Assembly (NCBI GenBank): GCA_023436385.1
Contig: JAEZJH010000351.1
Span: forward strand, 1-5,790
DNA: 5,790 nucleotides
DNA from: Pseudomonadota bacterium
GTDB taxonomy: Bacteria > Myxococcota > Myxococcia > Myxococcales > Vulgatibacteraceae
Direction: 5' to 3'
In this document: piece by piece, positions 1 through 5,790 of the stretch
How the letters are laid out: each line of letters starts with the position of its first letter
How positions within the stretch are numbered: position 1 is the first letter of the stretch
Position numbers and translations under genes: made by a program
The notes under the pieces: model-generated
What the model saw: the letters and a program-made list of their open reading frames with translations, nothing else
What the model was told of the DNA's origin: nothing
Databases searched by the model: none

Positions 1-20
1 GCGCTGGGGTCATGCGTGCG

Positions 21-1208
21 TCAATCCTCCGGGACCGAGAGCCGGCCGGCCTGGGCGGGGTCGTAGGTCCCGCCGAGGGCCTCGTCTACCCCCGCGCCGT
101 CCAGGTCGCAATAGGTCCAGGTGGCGCCGCTGTCGGCGGAGAAGCGCCAGGCCGTGGCGTACTGCCCGGGCGGAGCCCCGGTGAACCGGGCCCGGTAGAG
201 ATCCGCGCCCTGGAGGCTGGCCGGCAGCTCCTCGTCCGTCCACTCCGGCGGGCCCGGCGTCACCTCGTCGCCCTCGAGCCAGACCCAACCGTCGTCGCCC
301 GGGGTCGAGCCGACCCAGCCGAAGCCGAACGAGGCCTTCAGCTTCGAGGAGGGGTCGACGCCGGTGGTCGCGTCGGTCAGGCCGCGGGCCAGCACCAGTC
401 CCTCGAAGGTGATCGGCTCCCCGGCGAAGGCGACGAGCTCCGGTCCCTCGTGGCGGCAGAACTCGATCGGGTCCGGCGTCACGCAGGTGCCGTTCACGCA
501 GGCCTGGTTCGCGGCGCCGCAGTCGTCGCCGTAACGGCTCGGGTAGGTGCACTCGTAGGAGAGCGTCAAGGGCGTGCATTCGCCCGGGGCCTCGTAGAAG
601 ACGATCTTCGTGCCCTCGCAGGCGGGGAGGGGGGTCACGGTGCAGGGGTTCGGATCGCACATGTTCTCGACCGATCGGACCACCAGCTCGGCGCTGTTCT
701 CCGGGGAGAAGCCGCCGGCGTCCTCGGCGCCGTCGAGATCGCAGAGCAGCCAGCTCCTGCCCCCGTCGCCGGAGAAGGCGAAGGCGAGGCCGTAGCGTCC
801 GACGCCGGGGGCGGAGGTGGTCGCCCGGTACTCGTCGACGTCCGGTTCTCCCGCCGCCGCGCCGTCCCAGTCCTGCTTCGGGCTCGCGCCCCGCCAGGTC
901 CAGTCCCCGCTCGCCCCCGGGTTGCTGGGCATGGTGCCGTACGGTCCCCAGCCGATCTTGGCCACCAGATTGACGTCGGGATCGGGCCCGGGCGTCAGGT
1001 CGGTGAGCCCCGGGACCCGGACCCGGGCGGTGGCGGAGAAGGCCCGGCCCGGCGCCGTCTCCAGGACGGCCGGCTCCACCATTCGGCACCAGGCCACCCG
1101 GGACCCGGCGGGATGGGGCGTCGGGTCGTCTTCGGTGGAGCAGCCGGCCACGGAGACGAGGGCCAGGGCGGCGACGAAGGGAACCGGGACGAGCGTGCGC
1201 GAGAACAC
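21..1208 (-). CDS. Predicted lipoprotein with two tandem Asp-box/CDLDG domains
   Basis: Function unknown; predicted to be a lipid-anchored envelope or surface protein of 395 residues. The start chosen is the GTG at 1208-1206, because a perfect AAGGAGG (1214-1220) lies 5 bases before it. An in-frame ATG at 1241 would put that site inside the gene and lengthen the signal peptide's n-region. Residues 1-23 form a lipoprotein signal: Arg4, a hydrophobic stretch, then lipobox VAGC with Cys23 as the lipidated residue. Two related domains follow, at about 40-177 and 250-392. Each opens with WCR or FCR, has a GLTD segment, and ends with an Asp-box (SGDGGRSW 146-153; SADSGATW 357-364) followed by CDLDG (156-160; 367-371). 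The paired cysteines (41/156 and 251/367) could form one disulfide per domain. The linker (178-248) has eight cysteines and begins CDPNPC, like small disulfide-rich modules in secreted deltaproteobacterial proteins. The gene is divergent from the GH15 gene. Substrate or ligand cannot be read from the sequence. Confidence 0.88.
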   Translation of the reverse strand: MFSRTLVPVPFVAALALVSVAGCSTEDDPTPHPAGSRVAWCRMVEPAVLETAPGRAFSATARVRVPGLTDLTPGPDPDVNLVAKIGWGPYGTMPSNPGASGDWTWRGASPKQDWDGAAAGEPDVDEYRATTSAPGVGRYGLAFAFSGDGGRSWLLCDLDGAEDAGGFSPENSAELVVRSVENMCDPNPCTVTPLPACEGTKIVFYEAPGECTPLTLSYECTYPSRYGDDCGAANQACVNGTCVTPDPIEFCRHEGPELVAFAGEPITFEGLVLARGLTDATTGVDPSSKLKASFGFGWVGSTPGDDGWVWLEGDEVTPGPPEWTDEELPASLQGADLYRARFTGAPPGQYATAWRFSADSGATWTYCDLDGAGVDEALGGTYDPAQAGRLSVPED

Positions 1209-1213
1209 CCAAA

Positions 1214-1220
1214 CCTCCTT
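1214..1220 (-). promoter_or_regulatory. Shine-Dalgarno site that fixes the lipoprotein start
   Basis: On the minus strand these bases read AAGGAGG, a full match to the anti-Shine-Dalgarno core. Five bases (TTTGG) separate it from the GTG at 1208-1206. This is the only strong site near the N-terminus, and it favours the GTG over the in-frame ATG at 1241. Confidence 0.8.
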
Positions 1221-1270
1221 CGGTAGGTCGCCGCGGGGCAAGGCGGCGCTCGGCGCCGGGGCGCGGGATC

Positions 1271-1286
1271 GGGACGGTACCCTCCC
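1271..1286. promoter_or_regulatory. Imperfect palindrome GGGACGGTACCCTCCC, possible operator
   Basis: The two 8-base arms are reverse complements except for one symmetric C/C pair, giving GGGA-n-GGTACC-n-TCCC. It lies about 40 bases downstream of the likely start of the minus-strand transcript, where a bound repressor could block elongation. In RNA the GGTACC core would have to open to make a loop, so a DNA-binding site is the more natural reading. No regulator gene is in the window to pair with it. It may be fortuitous. Confidence 0.25.
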
Positions 1287-1332
1287 GCCTCCGACCGAGT
1301 GCCGGCCGGCCCAACGGCCCGAGAACGAGCCG

Positions 1333-1338
1333 ATTGTA
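1333..1338 (-). promoter_or_regulatory. Candidate -10 box for the lipoprotein gene
   Basis: The minus strand reads TACAAT here, five of six matches to TATAAT, and stands out in a very GC-rich region. Transcription would start near 1326, giving a leader of about 118 bases before the GTG. I found no good -35 hexamer at 16-18 bases upstream, so the sigma factor class is uncertain. Confidence 0.5.
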
Positions 1339-1419
1339 GCCCGATCGGCGGTCCAGGCGAGCGAGGGCGCTCATCCGCCGGTTCTTCGTGCCGTAAACGC
1401 CTCCCCCGCCGGCGGTGGC

Positions 1420-1425
1420 TACTCT
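1420..1425 (+). promoter_or_regulatory. Weak TAnnnT -10-like hexamer before the GH15 start
   Basis: TACTCT ends 7 bases before the ATG at 1433. If it is a -10 element, transcription would begin at or next to the start codon and the message would be leaderless, which would fit the lack of a ribosome-binding site. There is no recognisable -35, and the hexamer matches TATAAT at only three positions. Confidence 0.2.
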
Positions 1426-1432
1426 TCCCGCG

Positions 1433-3292
1433 ATGCCACGGGCGATCGAGGACTACGCGCTCATCGGTGACACCCAGGCGGCCGGGCTGGTGAGCCGGGA
1501 CGGCTCGATCGACTGGCTCTGTCTCCCGCGGTTCGACTCCGACGCCTGCTTCGCCGCGCTCCTCGGCGACGCGCGGCACGGCCGCTGGAGGATCGCGCCG
1601 GACGGGCCGGTCCGCGAGGTCCGCCGCCGCTACCGGCCCGGCACCCTGGTCCTCGAGACCGAGTTCGTCACCGACGCCGGCACCGCCGTGGTCTCCGACT
1701 GCATGCCCCCCCGGGATCGCGATCCCGACGTCCTCCGGGAGGTCCGGGTCCGGAACGGCCGGGTGCCGATGCGCGCCGACCTCACCGTCCGCTTCGGCTA
1801 CGGCGGCACCGTCCCCTGGATCCGCGGCGAGGGCCGCCGGGTGGTGTTCCTCGCCGGTCCGGACAGTCTGACGCTCTACGGCGACGTCCAGGGCGAGGTC
1901 CGCGACACCTCCCTGGTCTCCCGCTTCACCGTCGGCGAAGGGGAGCGGGCCACCTTCCTCCTCCGCTGGCACCCTTCCCACGAGCCCGAGCCGCCGGTGG
2001 GCGATCCCTCCCGGGCCATCGAGGAGACCGAGTCCTGGTGGCGCGAGTGGTCGGGCCGGTTCCACGGCGGCGGCCCCTACCACGAGGCGGTGCTCCGCTC
2101 GCTCCTCACCCTGAAGGCCCTCACCTACTCGCCCACCGGCGGGGTCGTCGCCGCGCCCACCACCTCGCTGCCCGAGCAGCCCGGCGGCGTGCGCAACTGG
2201 GACTACCGCTTCTGCTGGCTCCGGGACTCCACCTTCACCATCGACGCCCTGGTGGACGCCGGCTTCCTCGACGAGGCGAGGGCCTGGCGCGACTGGCTCC
2301 TCCGGGCGATCGCCGGCGACCCTTCCCAGCTCCAGATCGTCTACGGCCTCGCCGGCGAGCGGCGGCTCCAGGAACTCGAGGTGCCCTGGCTCCCCGGCTA
2401 CCAGGGGGCCCGGCCGGTGCGGATCGGCAACCTCGCCGTCTCCCAGATCCAGCACGACGTGATCGGCGAGGTGATGGACTCGTTCCACGAGGCCCGGATC
2501 GCCGGGATCGTCGCGGAGGAGGATGCCTGGGGCCTGCAGCGGGCGCTCCTCGAGTTCCTCGAGGAGCACTGGCGCCGGCCCGACCACGGGATCTGGGAGG
2601 TGCGGGGACCGCCCCGGGACTTCACCCACTCGAAGGTGATGGCCTGGGTGGCGGTCGATCGGGCGATCGCGGGCGTCGAGCGGCTCGGTCTCGAGGGCCC
2701 GGTCGATCGGTGGCGAAGGCTCCGGGCCAAGATCCACCGGGAGGTCTGCGAGCGCGCCTGGGATCCGCACCTGCGCTCGTTCACCCAGGCCTTCGGCTCC
2801 GGGACGGTGGACGCGGCGCTGCTCCAGATTCCGCTGGTGGGGTTCCTGCCGGCCGAGGATCCCCGGGTTCGGGGCACCGTCGCCGCGGTGCGCCGGGAGC
2901 TGACCCACGACGGTCTCCTCCTCCGCTACCGCACCGAGACCGGGATCGACGGGCTGCCGCCGGGGGAGGGCGCCTTCCTCGCCTGCTCGTTCTGGCTGGT
3001 CGACGCCCTGGTCCTCCAGGGCGAGCACGAACAGGCCCGGGAGCTGTTCGAGCGGCTGCTCGGCCTCGTCAACGACGTGGGCCTGCTCTCCGAGAGCTAC
3101 GATCCCGTCGGCCGCCGCCATCTGGGCAACTTTCCCCAGGCTTTCTCCCACGTCGCCCTGGCCAACGCGGCCCGGCTCGTCGACGCCGGGCGGGGCGCGG
3201 CCCCCTGGGCCGTGTGGGGGAAGACGTGCGGCGCGCTGCGTCGGTGTCGGGCGGGAGGACCGGGGGAAGGCGAGGGGCGGGAGATCGGTTGA
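1433..3292 (+). CDS. Glycoside hydrolase family 15 protein (trehalase/glucoamylase-like)
   Basis: Predicted inverting alpha-glucosidase of 619 residues with no signal peptide, so cytoplasmic. Bacterial relatives include trehalases and glucoamylase-type enzymes; which substrate applies here cannot be decided from sequence. The N-terminal trehalase-like beta domain spans about 1-190, opening with IEDYALIGDTQAAGLVSRDG and DWLCLPRFDS. The (alpha/alpha)6 catalytic barrel spans about 210-585. Hallmarks are NWDYRFCWLRD (255-265), QHDVIGEVMDS (340-350), GIWEVRG (386-392), FTHSKVMAW (397-405), LLSESYDP (551-558) and GNFPQAFSH (565-573). By analogy with fungal glucoamylase (WEE and SEQ motifs), Glu389 would be the general acid and Glu554 the general base. 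Length is normal for the family. The last 30 residues or so are Gly/Arg/Glu-rich and look dispensable. The ATG at 1433 is preferred over an in-frame GTG at 1415 because family members usually begin just before IEDYALIGD; neither has a good Shine-Dalgarno site. The oligopeptidase gene starts 32 bases downstream. Confidence 0.93.
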   Translation: MPRAIEDYALIGDTQAAGLVSRDGSIDWLCLPRFDSDACFAALLGDARHGRWRIAPDGPVREVRRRYRPGTLVLETEFVTDAGTAVVSDCMPPRDRDPDVLREVRVRNGRVPMRADLTVRFGYGGTVPWIRGEGRRVVFLAGPDSLTLYGDVQGEVRDTSLVSRFTVGEGERATFLLRWHPSHEPEPPVGDPSRAIEETESWWREWSGRFHGGGPYHEAVLRSLLTLKALTYSPTGGVVAAPTTSLPEQPGGVRNWDYRFCWLRDSTFTIDALVDAGFLDEARAWRDWLLRAIAGDPSQLQIVYGLAGERRLQELEVPWLPGYQGARPVRIGNLAVSQIQHDVIGEVMDSFHEARIAGIVAEEDAWGLQRALLEFLEEHWRRPDHGIWEVRGPPRDFTHSKVMAWVAVDRAIAGVERLGLEGPVDRWRRLRAKIHREVCERAWDPHLRSFTQAFGSGTVDAALLQIPLVGFLPAEDPRVRGTVAAVRRELTHDGLLLRYRTETGIDGLPPGEGAFLACSFWLVDALVLQGEHEQARELFERLLGLVNDVGLLSESYDPVGRRHLGNFPQAFSHVALANAARLVDAGRGAAPWAVWGKTCGALRRCRAGGPGEGEGREIG

Positions 3293-3324
3293 GTTTCCCC
3301 CGCGATCGTGCGAACGACCCTCGT

Positions 3325-5538
3325 ATGAGAACTCTCCGCCTCCTCCTACCGCTTGCCCTCGCCGCACTGGCCGCGTGCGCCGGCTCCCGCCCCGCGGTGC
3401 CGCCGCCGGTCGAGGCCGAGGTCACCCACGTCATGCCCACGCACCCGATCTATCCGGCGACCCGCCGCGACGAGGTGACCGAGGTCGTCCACGGCGTCAC
3501 CCTCGTCGATCCCTACCGCTGGCTCGAAGACGAGAAGAGCGACGAGGTCCAGGCCTGGATGAAGGCCCAGGACGACGTCGCCCGCGCGGCGCTGACGCGG
3601 CTCCCCGGCCGCGAGGCGTTGCTCGAGCGGCTGAAGGAACTCTACTACCTCGACGTCCTCTACCCGCCGGCGCACCGGGGCGATCGCTACTTCTTCTCGC
3701 GGCGGCACGCCGACCGGGAGAAGGCGATCGTCTACGTGAAGGACGGCAAGGACGGCGCCGAGCGGGTGCTCCTCGATCCGAACGCCTGGTCGGCAGACGG
3801 CAGCTCCTCCCTGGGCACCTGGGTGCCGAGCTGGGACGGCACGCGCGTCGCCTTCTCGGTGAAGGCCAACAACTCCGACGAGGCCACCCTCTACGTCCTC
3901 GACGTGGCCACCGGGAAGCGGTCGGAGGTCGACGTGATCGAGGGCGCCAAGTACGCCGATCCGTCGTGGACGCCGACCGGCGACGGCTTCTACTACACCT
4001 ACCTGCCCACCGATCCGACGATCCCGGTCTCCGAGCGGCCCGGCTACGCCGAGGTGCGGTTCCACCGGCTCGGCACCGATCCCAAGGCCGACAAGCTGGT
4101 CCGGGAGAGGACCGGCGATCCGCGGAAGTTCATCAGCGCCGAGGTCTCCCGCGACGGCCGGTGGCTCCTGGTCACCGTCGCCCACGGCTGGAACTCCACC
4201 GACGTCTGGTTCCAGGATCTCCAGGCGAAGAACGGCAAGTGGACGCCGCTGGCGGTGGGCCGGCCGTTCATCTACGAGGTCCGGCCCCACGCCGGGAAGT
4301 TCTTCGTCAAGACCAACGACGGCGCGCCCAAGTGGCGGGTGATGGTCGCCGACCCGAAGGCCCCGGCGGTGGAGAAGTGGAAGGAGGTCGTCGCCGAGCG
4401 CGCCGACGCCACCCTCGACGGGATGGCCATCGTCGGCGGCCGGTTCGCCCTGGCGTACCTGCAGAACGCCGCCTCCGCCCTCCAGGTCCGGGAGCTCGAC
4501 GGCAAGCTGGTCCGCGACGTGCAGCTCCCCGGGATCGGCTCCACCTCGAACCTGGTCGGCCGCGAGGACGAGGACGAGGCCTACTTCTCCTTCGTCTCTT
4601 TCACCCAGCCGATGCAGATCTACCGGACCTCGGTGAAGCACGGGGCGCTCGAGCTCTTCAGCGAGGTGAAGGTCCCGGTCGATCCCTCGCCCTACACCGT
4701 CGAGCAGGTCTGGTACCCGTCGAAGGACGGCACGAAGATCTCGATGTTCCTCGTGCACCGGAAGGACCTGAAGCGGGACGGCCACAACCCCGTCTACCTG
4801 ACCGGTTACGGCGGCTTCCAGGTCTCCCGGACCCCGTTCTTCGACGGCGGCCTCTACCCCTGGCTCGAGCGCGGCGGCGTCTTCGCCATGCCGAACCTCC
4901 GGGGCGGCGGCGAGTACGGCGAGGAGTGGCACCGGAACGGGATGCTCGAGAAGAAGCAGAACACCTTCGACGACTTCACCGGCGCCGCCGAGTTCCTGAT
5001 CCGCGAGGGCTACACCCGGCCGGAGAAGCTGGCCATCTACGGCGGGTCGAACGGCGGGCTGCTGGTCGGCGCGGCGATGGTGCAGCGGCCCGAGCTGTTC
5101 AAGGCGGTGATCTGCGCGGTGCCGCTCCTCGACATGGTTCGCTACCACCTCTTCGGCTCGGGCCGGACCTGGATCTCCGAGTACGGCTCCGCCGAGGATC
5201 CGGAGCTGTTCCCGGCGATCCTCTCCTACTCGCCGTACCAGCACGTGAAGCCCGGCACCGCCTACCCGGCGATGCTGATGGACGCCGCCGACTCGGACGA
5301 CCGCGTCGACCCGATGCACGCCCGGAAGTTCACCGCGGCGATCCAGCACGCCACCACCGGCGGCCCGGCGATCCTCCGGATCGAGCGGAACGCCGGCCAC
5401 ACCGGCGCCGACATGATCGGCAAGCTGGTGGAGCGGCAGGCCGACAAGTGGTCCTTCGTGATCTGGCAGCTGGGCGTGGGTGAGCCGGCGAAGGCCGAGG
5501 CGCCCGCGAAGGCGGTGCCGGTGGAGCCCGCCAACTAG
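3325..5538 (+). CDS. Prolyl oligopeptidase family S9A, predicted lipoprotein
   Basis: Serine peptidase of 737 residues that would cleave short peptides after proline. Residues 1-18 form a lipoprotein signal (RTLR, hydrophobic stretch, LAAC with Cys18), then a Pro/Ala-rich spacer, so it is probably anchored at the envelope facing the periplasm or outside. After YPATRRDEV and DPYRWLED (62-69) comes the seven-bladed beta-propeller (about 110-450) that gates access by size. The alpha/beta-hydrolase domain spans about 455-717. The triad is Ser575 in YGGSNGG, Asp658 in SDDRVDP and His691 in AGHTGAD. Tyr495 (YGGF), Trp616 (TWISEYG) and Arg660 match the oxyanion, proline-stacking and substrate-binding residues of porcine enzyme (Tyr473, Trp595, Arg643). 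The short tail is Ala/Pro/Lys-rich. The ATG at 3325 is chosen because the signal peptide begins right there and no other in-frame start lies close upstream. No Shine-Dalgarno site is visible. Length is slightly above the family's usual 680-720, owing to the signal and tail. Confidence 0.95.
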   Translation: MRTLRLLLPLALAALAACAGSRPAVPPPVEAEVTHVMPTHPIYPATRRDEVTEVVHGVTLVDPYRWLEDEKSDEVQAWMKAQDDVARAALTRLPGREALLERLKELYYLDVLYPPAHRGDRYFFSRRHADREKAIVYVKDGKDGAERVLLDPNAWSADGSSSLGTWVPSWDGTRVAFSVKANNSDEATLYVLDVATGKRSEVDVIEGAKYADPSWTPTGDGFYYTYLPTDPTIPVSERPGYAEVRFHRLGTDPKADKLVRERTGDPRKFISAEVSRDGRWLLVTVAHGWNSTDVWFQDLQAKNGKWTPLAVGRPFIYEVRPHAGKFFVKTNDGAPKWRVMVADPKAPAVEKWKEVVAERADATLDGMAIVGGRFALAYLQNAASALQVRELDGKLVRDVQLPGIGSTSNLVGREDEDEAYFSFVSFTQPMQIYRTSVKHGALELFSEVKVPVDPSPYTVEQVWYPSKDGTKISMFLVHRKDLKRDGHNPVYLTGYGGFQVSRTPFFDGGLYPWLERGGVFAMPNLRGGGEYGEEWHRNGMLEKKQNTFDDFTGAAEFLIREGYTRPEKLAIYGGSNGGLLVGAAMVQRPELFKAVICAVPLLDMVRYHLFGSGRTWISEYGSAEDPELFPAILSYSPYQHVKPGTAYPAMLMDAADSDDRVDPMHARKFTAAIQHATTGGPAILRIERNAGHTGADMIGKLVERQADKWSFVIWQLGVGEPAKAEAPAKAVPVEPAN

Positions 5539-5552
5539 GTCCGCCGATCCGC

Positions 5553-5570
5553 CCGGGCTCGCCCGGTTTT
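5553..5570 (+). terminator. Probable intrinsic terminator after the oligopeptidase gene
   Basis: CCGGG (5553-5557) pairs with CCCGG (5562-5566) around a CTCG loop, followed at once by TTTT (5567-5570). It lies 14 bases after the TAG. The stem is short but all G-C; the T run of four is modest, so efficiency may be partial. Confidence 0.5.
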
Positions 5571-5616
5571 CGCGACGCCGCGCCGTGGGGTTCCGCCCCG
5601 CGCCGCGGCGTTCGCG
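5571..5616. terminator. Large GC hairpin, possible second terminator or structured 3' end
   Basis: Bases 5571-5590 pair with 5596-5616 around the loop TTCCG (5591-5595). The stem is about 20 pairs long, with one C/C mismatch, one G-T pair and one bulged T (5612). There is no T run after it on either strand, so it is not a classical intrinsic terminator. It could back up the hairpin before it, or protect the 3' end of the message. Confidence 0.45.
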
Positions 5617-5626
5617 TTCCTGGCCC

Positions 5627-5632
5627 TTGACG
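5627..5632 (+). promoter_or_regulatory. Candidate -35 (TTGACG) for the gene at the right edge
   Basis: TTGACG matches five of six bases of TTGACA. Seventeen bases later is GACGCT (5650-5655), a poor -10, so the promoter is only half supported. It lies after the terminator hairpins and points toward the open frame at 5744, the expected place for a promoter. Confidence 0.3.
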
Positions 5633-5653
5633 CCCTCGATCGCCGCTGGGACG

Positions 5654-5677
5654 CTGGCCACTTCGTGGTCCGGCCAG
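5654..5677. promoter_or_regulatory. Inverted repeat CTGGCC-n12-GGCCAG, possible operator
   Basis: Perfect 6-base inverted arms (5654-5659 and 5672-5677) flank a 12-base spacer, inside which CCAC-TTC-GTGG is a further small dyad that shares bases with the left arm. The repeat would overlap the transcription start of the candidate promoter at 5627-5655. This could be an operator or leader hairpin; chance is also possible. Confidence 0.25.
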
Positions 5678-5734
5678 GGGCGAGCGCGCCGGACGTCGGA
5701 GCGGATGGAGCGATCGGTTCCCCCGGCTTCGGGC

Positions 5735-5739
5735 GGAGG
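5735..5739 (+). promoter_or_regulatory. Shine-Dalgarno site for the gene at the right edge
   Basis: GGAGG lies four bases before the ATG at 5744. The spacing is slightly short, but the match is strong and it is the main evidence that the edge frame is a real gene. Confidence 0.55.
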
Positions 5740-5743
5740 CGAC

Positions 5744-5790
5744 ATGGGGAGGGGCAGGGTCGGCATCCCGGCGCTCGCGCTCCTCGTGTC
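5744..5790 (+). CDS. Start of a probable exported protein, cut by the window end
   Basis: Only 15 codons are present: MGRGRVGIPALALLV. Two arginines followed by a hydrophobic run look like the beginning of a signal peptide or an N-terminal membrane anchor. A GGAGG site precedes it at a workable distance, and it lies downstream of terminator-like hairpins and a candidate -35, as a separate transcription unit would. The product cannot be identified. A chance open frame cannot be excluded at this length. Confidence 0.55.
   Translation, partial: MGRGRVGIPALALLV

Larger units (their letters stand above)
1209..1432. other. Divergent intergenic region between the lipoprotein and GH15 genes
   Basis: This stretch holds the leader and probable promoter of the minus-strand lipoprotein gene and must also hold the promoter of the plus-strand GH15 gene. 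Visible structure includes a perfect 6-bp hairpin with a 3-base loop (cggcgc/gcgccg, 1244-1258), an imperfect palindrome at 1271-1286, and the GC palindromes GCCGGCCGGC (1301-1310) and CCGCCGGCGG (1406-1415). The last two may be chance in such GC-rich sequence. I recognise no riboswitch or small RNA in it. Confidence 0.6.

Noticed and set aside
12..1226. 404-codon plus-strand frame opposite the lipoprotein gene
   Set aside because: Composition is Gly/Ala/Arg/Val-biased without motifs; the minus-strand frame has a signal peptide, repeats, paired cysteines and a perfect ribosome-binding site.
1301..1310. GCCGGCCGGC palindrome as an operator
   Set aside because: GC-only palindromes of this length are expected by chance in sequence of this composition.
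1209..1326. Possible riboswitch in the 118-base leader of the lipoprotein gene
   Set aside because: The leader can fold, but I see none of the conserved cores of known riboswitch classes and no terminator-antiterminator arrangement.
2038..3324. In-frame upstream extension of the oligopeptidase gene, giving a 1166-residue protein
   Set aside because: The extension overlaps the GH15 gene in another frame, is Arg/Pro/Gly-rich nonsense, and would bury the clear lipoprotein signal that starts at 3325.
995..3367. 790-codon open frame on the minus strand opposite the GH15 gene
   Set aside because: The translation is low-complexity, rich in Gly, Pro, Arg, Glu and Ala, with no recognisable domain. 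Long antisense frames arise where third positions are nearly all G or C. The plus strand holds an unmistakable GH15 gene.
3375..5483. 702-codon plus-strand frame in a different frame over the oligopeptidase gene
   Set aside because: It is an Arg-rich shadow of the peptidase gene with no start signal and no domain.
3346..5766. 806-codon open frame on the minus strand opposite the oligopeptidase gene
   Set aside because: Same artefact: biased composition and no motif, while the plus strand holds a complete S9A peptidase. It also runs through the terminator hairpins.

Overview
This is a GC-rich chromosomal window. Third codon positions are almost always G or C, and long open frames appear antisense to every gene as a by-product. 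It carries three complete genes and the first codons of a fourth. Nothing in it marks a mobile element, phage, CRISPR array or RNA gene. The best lineage clue is the first gene, a lipoprotein built from two copies of a domain that ends in an SxDxGxxW ... CDLDG signature, joined by a cysteine-rich linker. From memory, this architecture is typical of secreted proteins in the former Deltaproteobacteria (Myxococcota, Bradymonadota and relatives). That placement is an inference.

Layout. On the minus strand, 21-1208 encodes a lipoprotein of unknown function. A divergent intergenic region of 224 bases (1209-1432) follows, with a good -10 box for the lipoprotein gene and a 16-base imperfect palindrome. 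On the plus strand, 1433-3292 encodes a cytoplasmic glycoside hydrolase family 15 (GH15) protein of the trehalase/glucoamylase-like type. After a 32-base gap, 3325-5538 encodes a lipoprotein-type prolyl oligopeptidase (peptidase family S9A) with a complete catalytic triad. A short GC hairpin with a T run, 14 bases past its stop codon, probably ends transcription, and a larger hairpin follows it. The last 47 bases (5744-5790) look like the start of another exported protein behind a GGAGG ribosome-binding site.

How the genes work together. No shared pathway is evident. The GH15 enzyme probably splits an alpha-glucoside such as trehalose or a malto-oligosaccharide in the cytoplasm. The oligopeptidase would act on short proline-containing peptides at the cell envelope, and the lipoprotein would be surface- or periplasm-anchored. 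The 32-base gap permits co-transcription of the two plus-strand genes, but nothing in their functions requires it.

I found no convincing new multi-gene system. The points most worth a second look are the duplicated Asp-box lipoprotein, the weak ribosome-binding sites of both plus-strand genes, and a strong context rule for the aspartate codon GAT.
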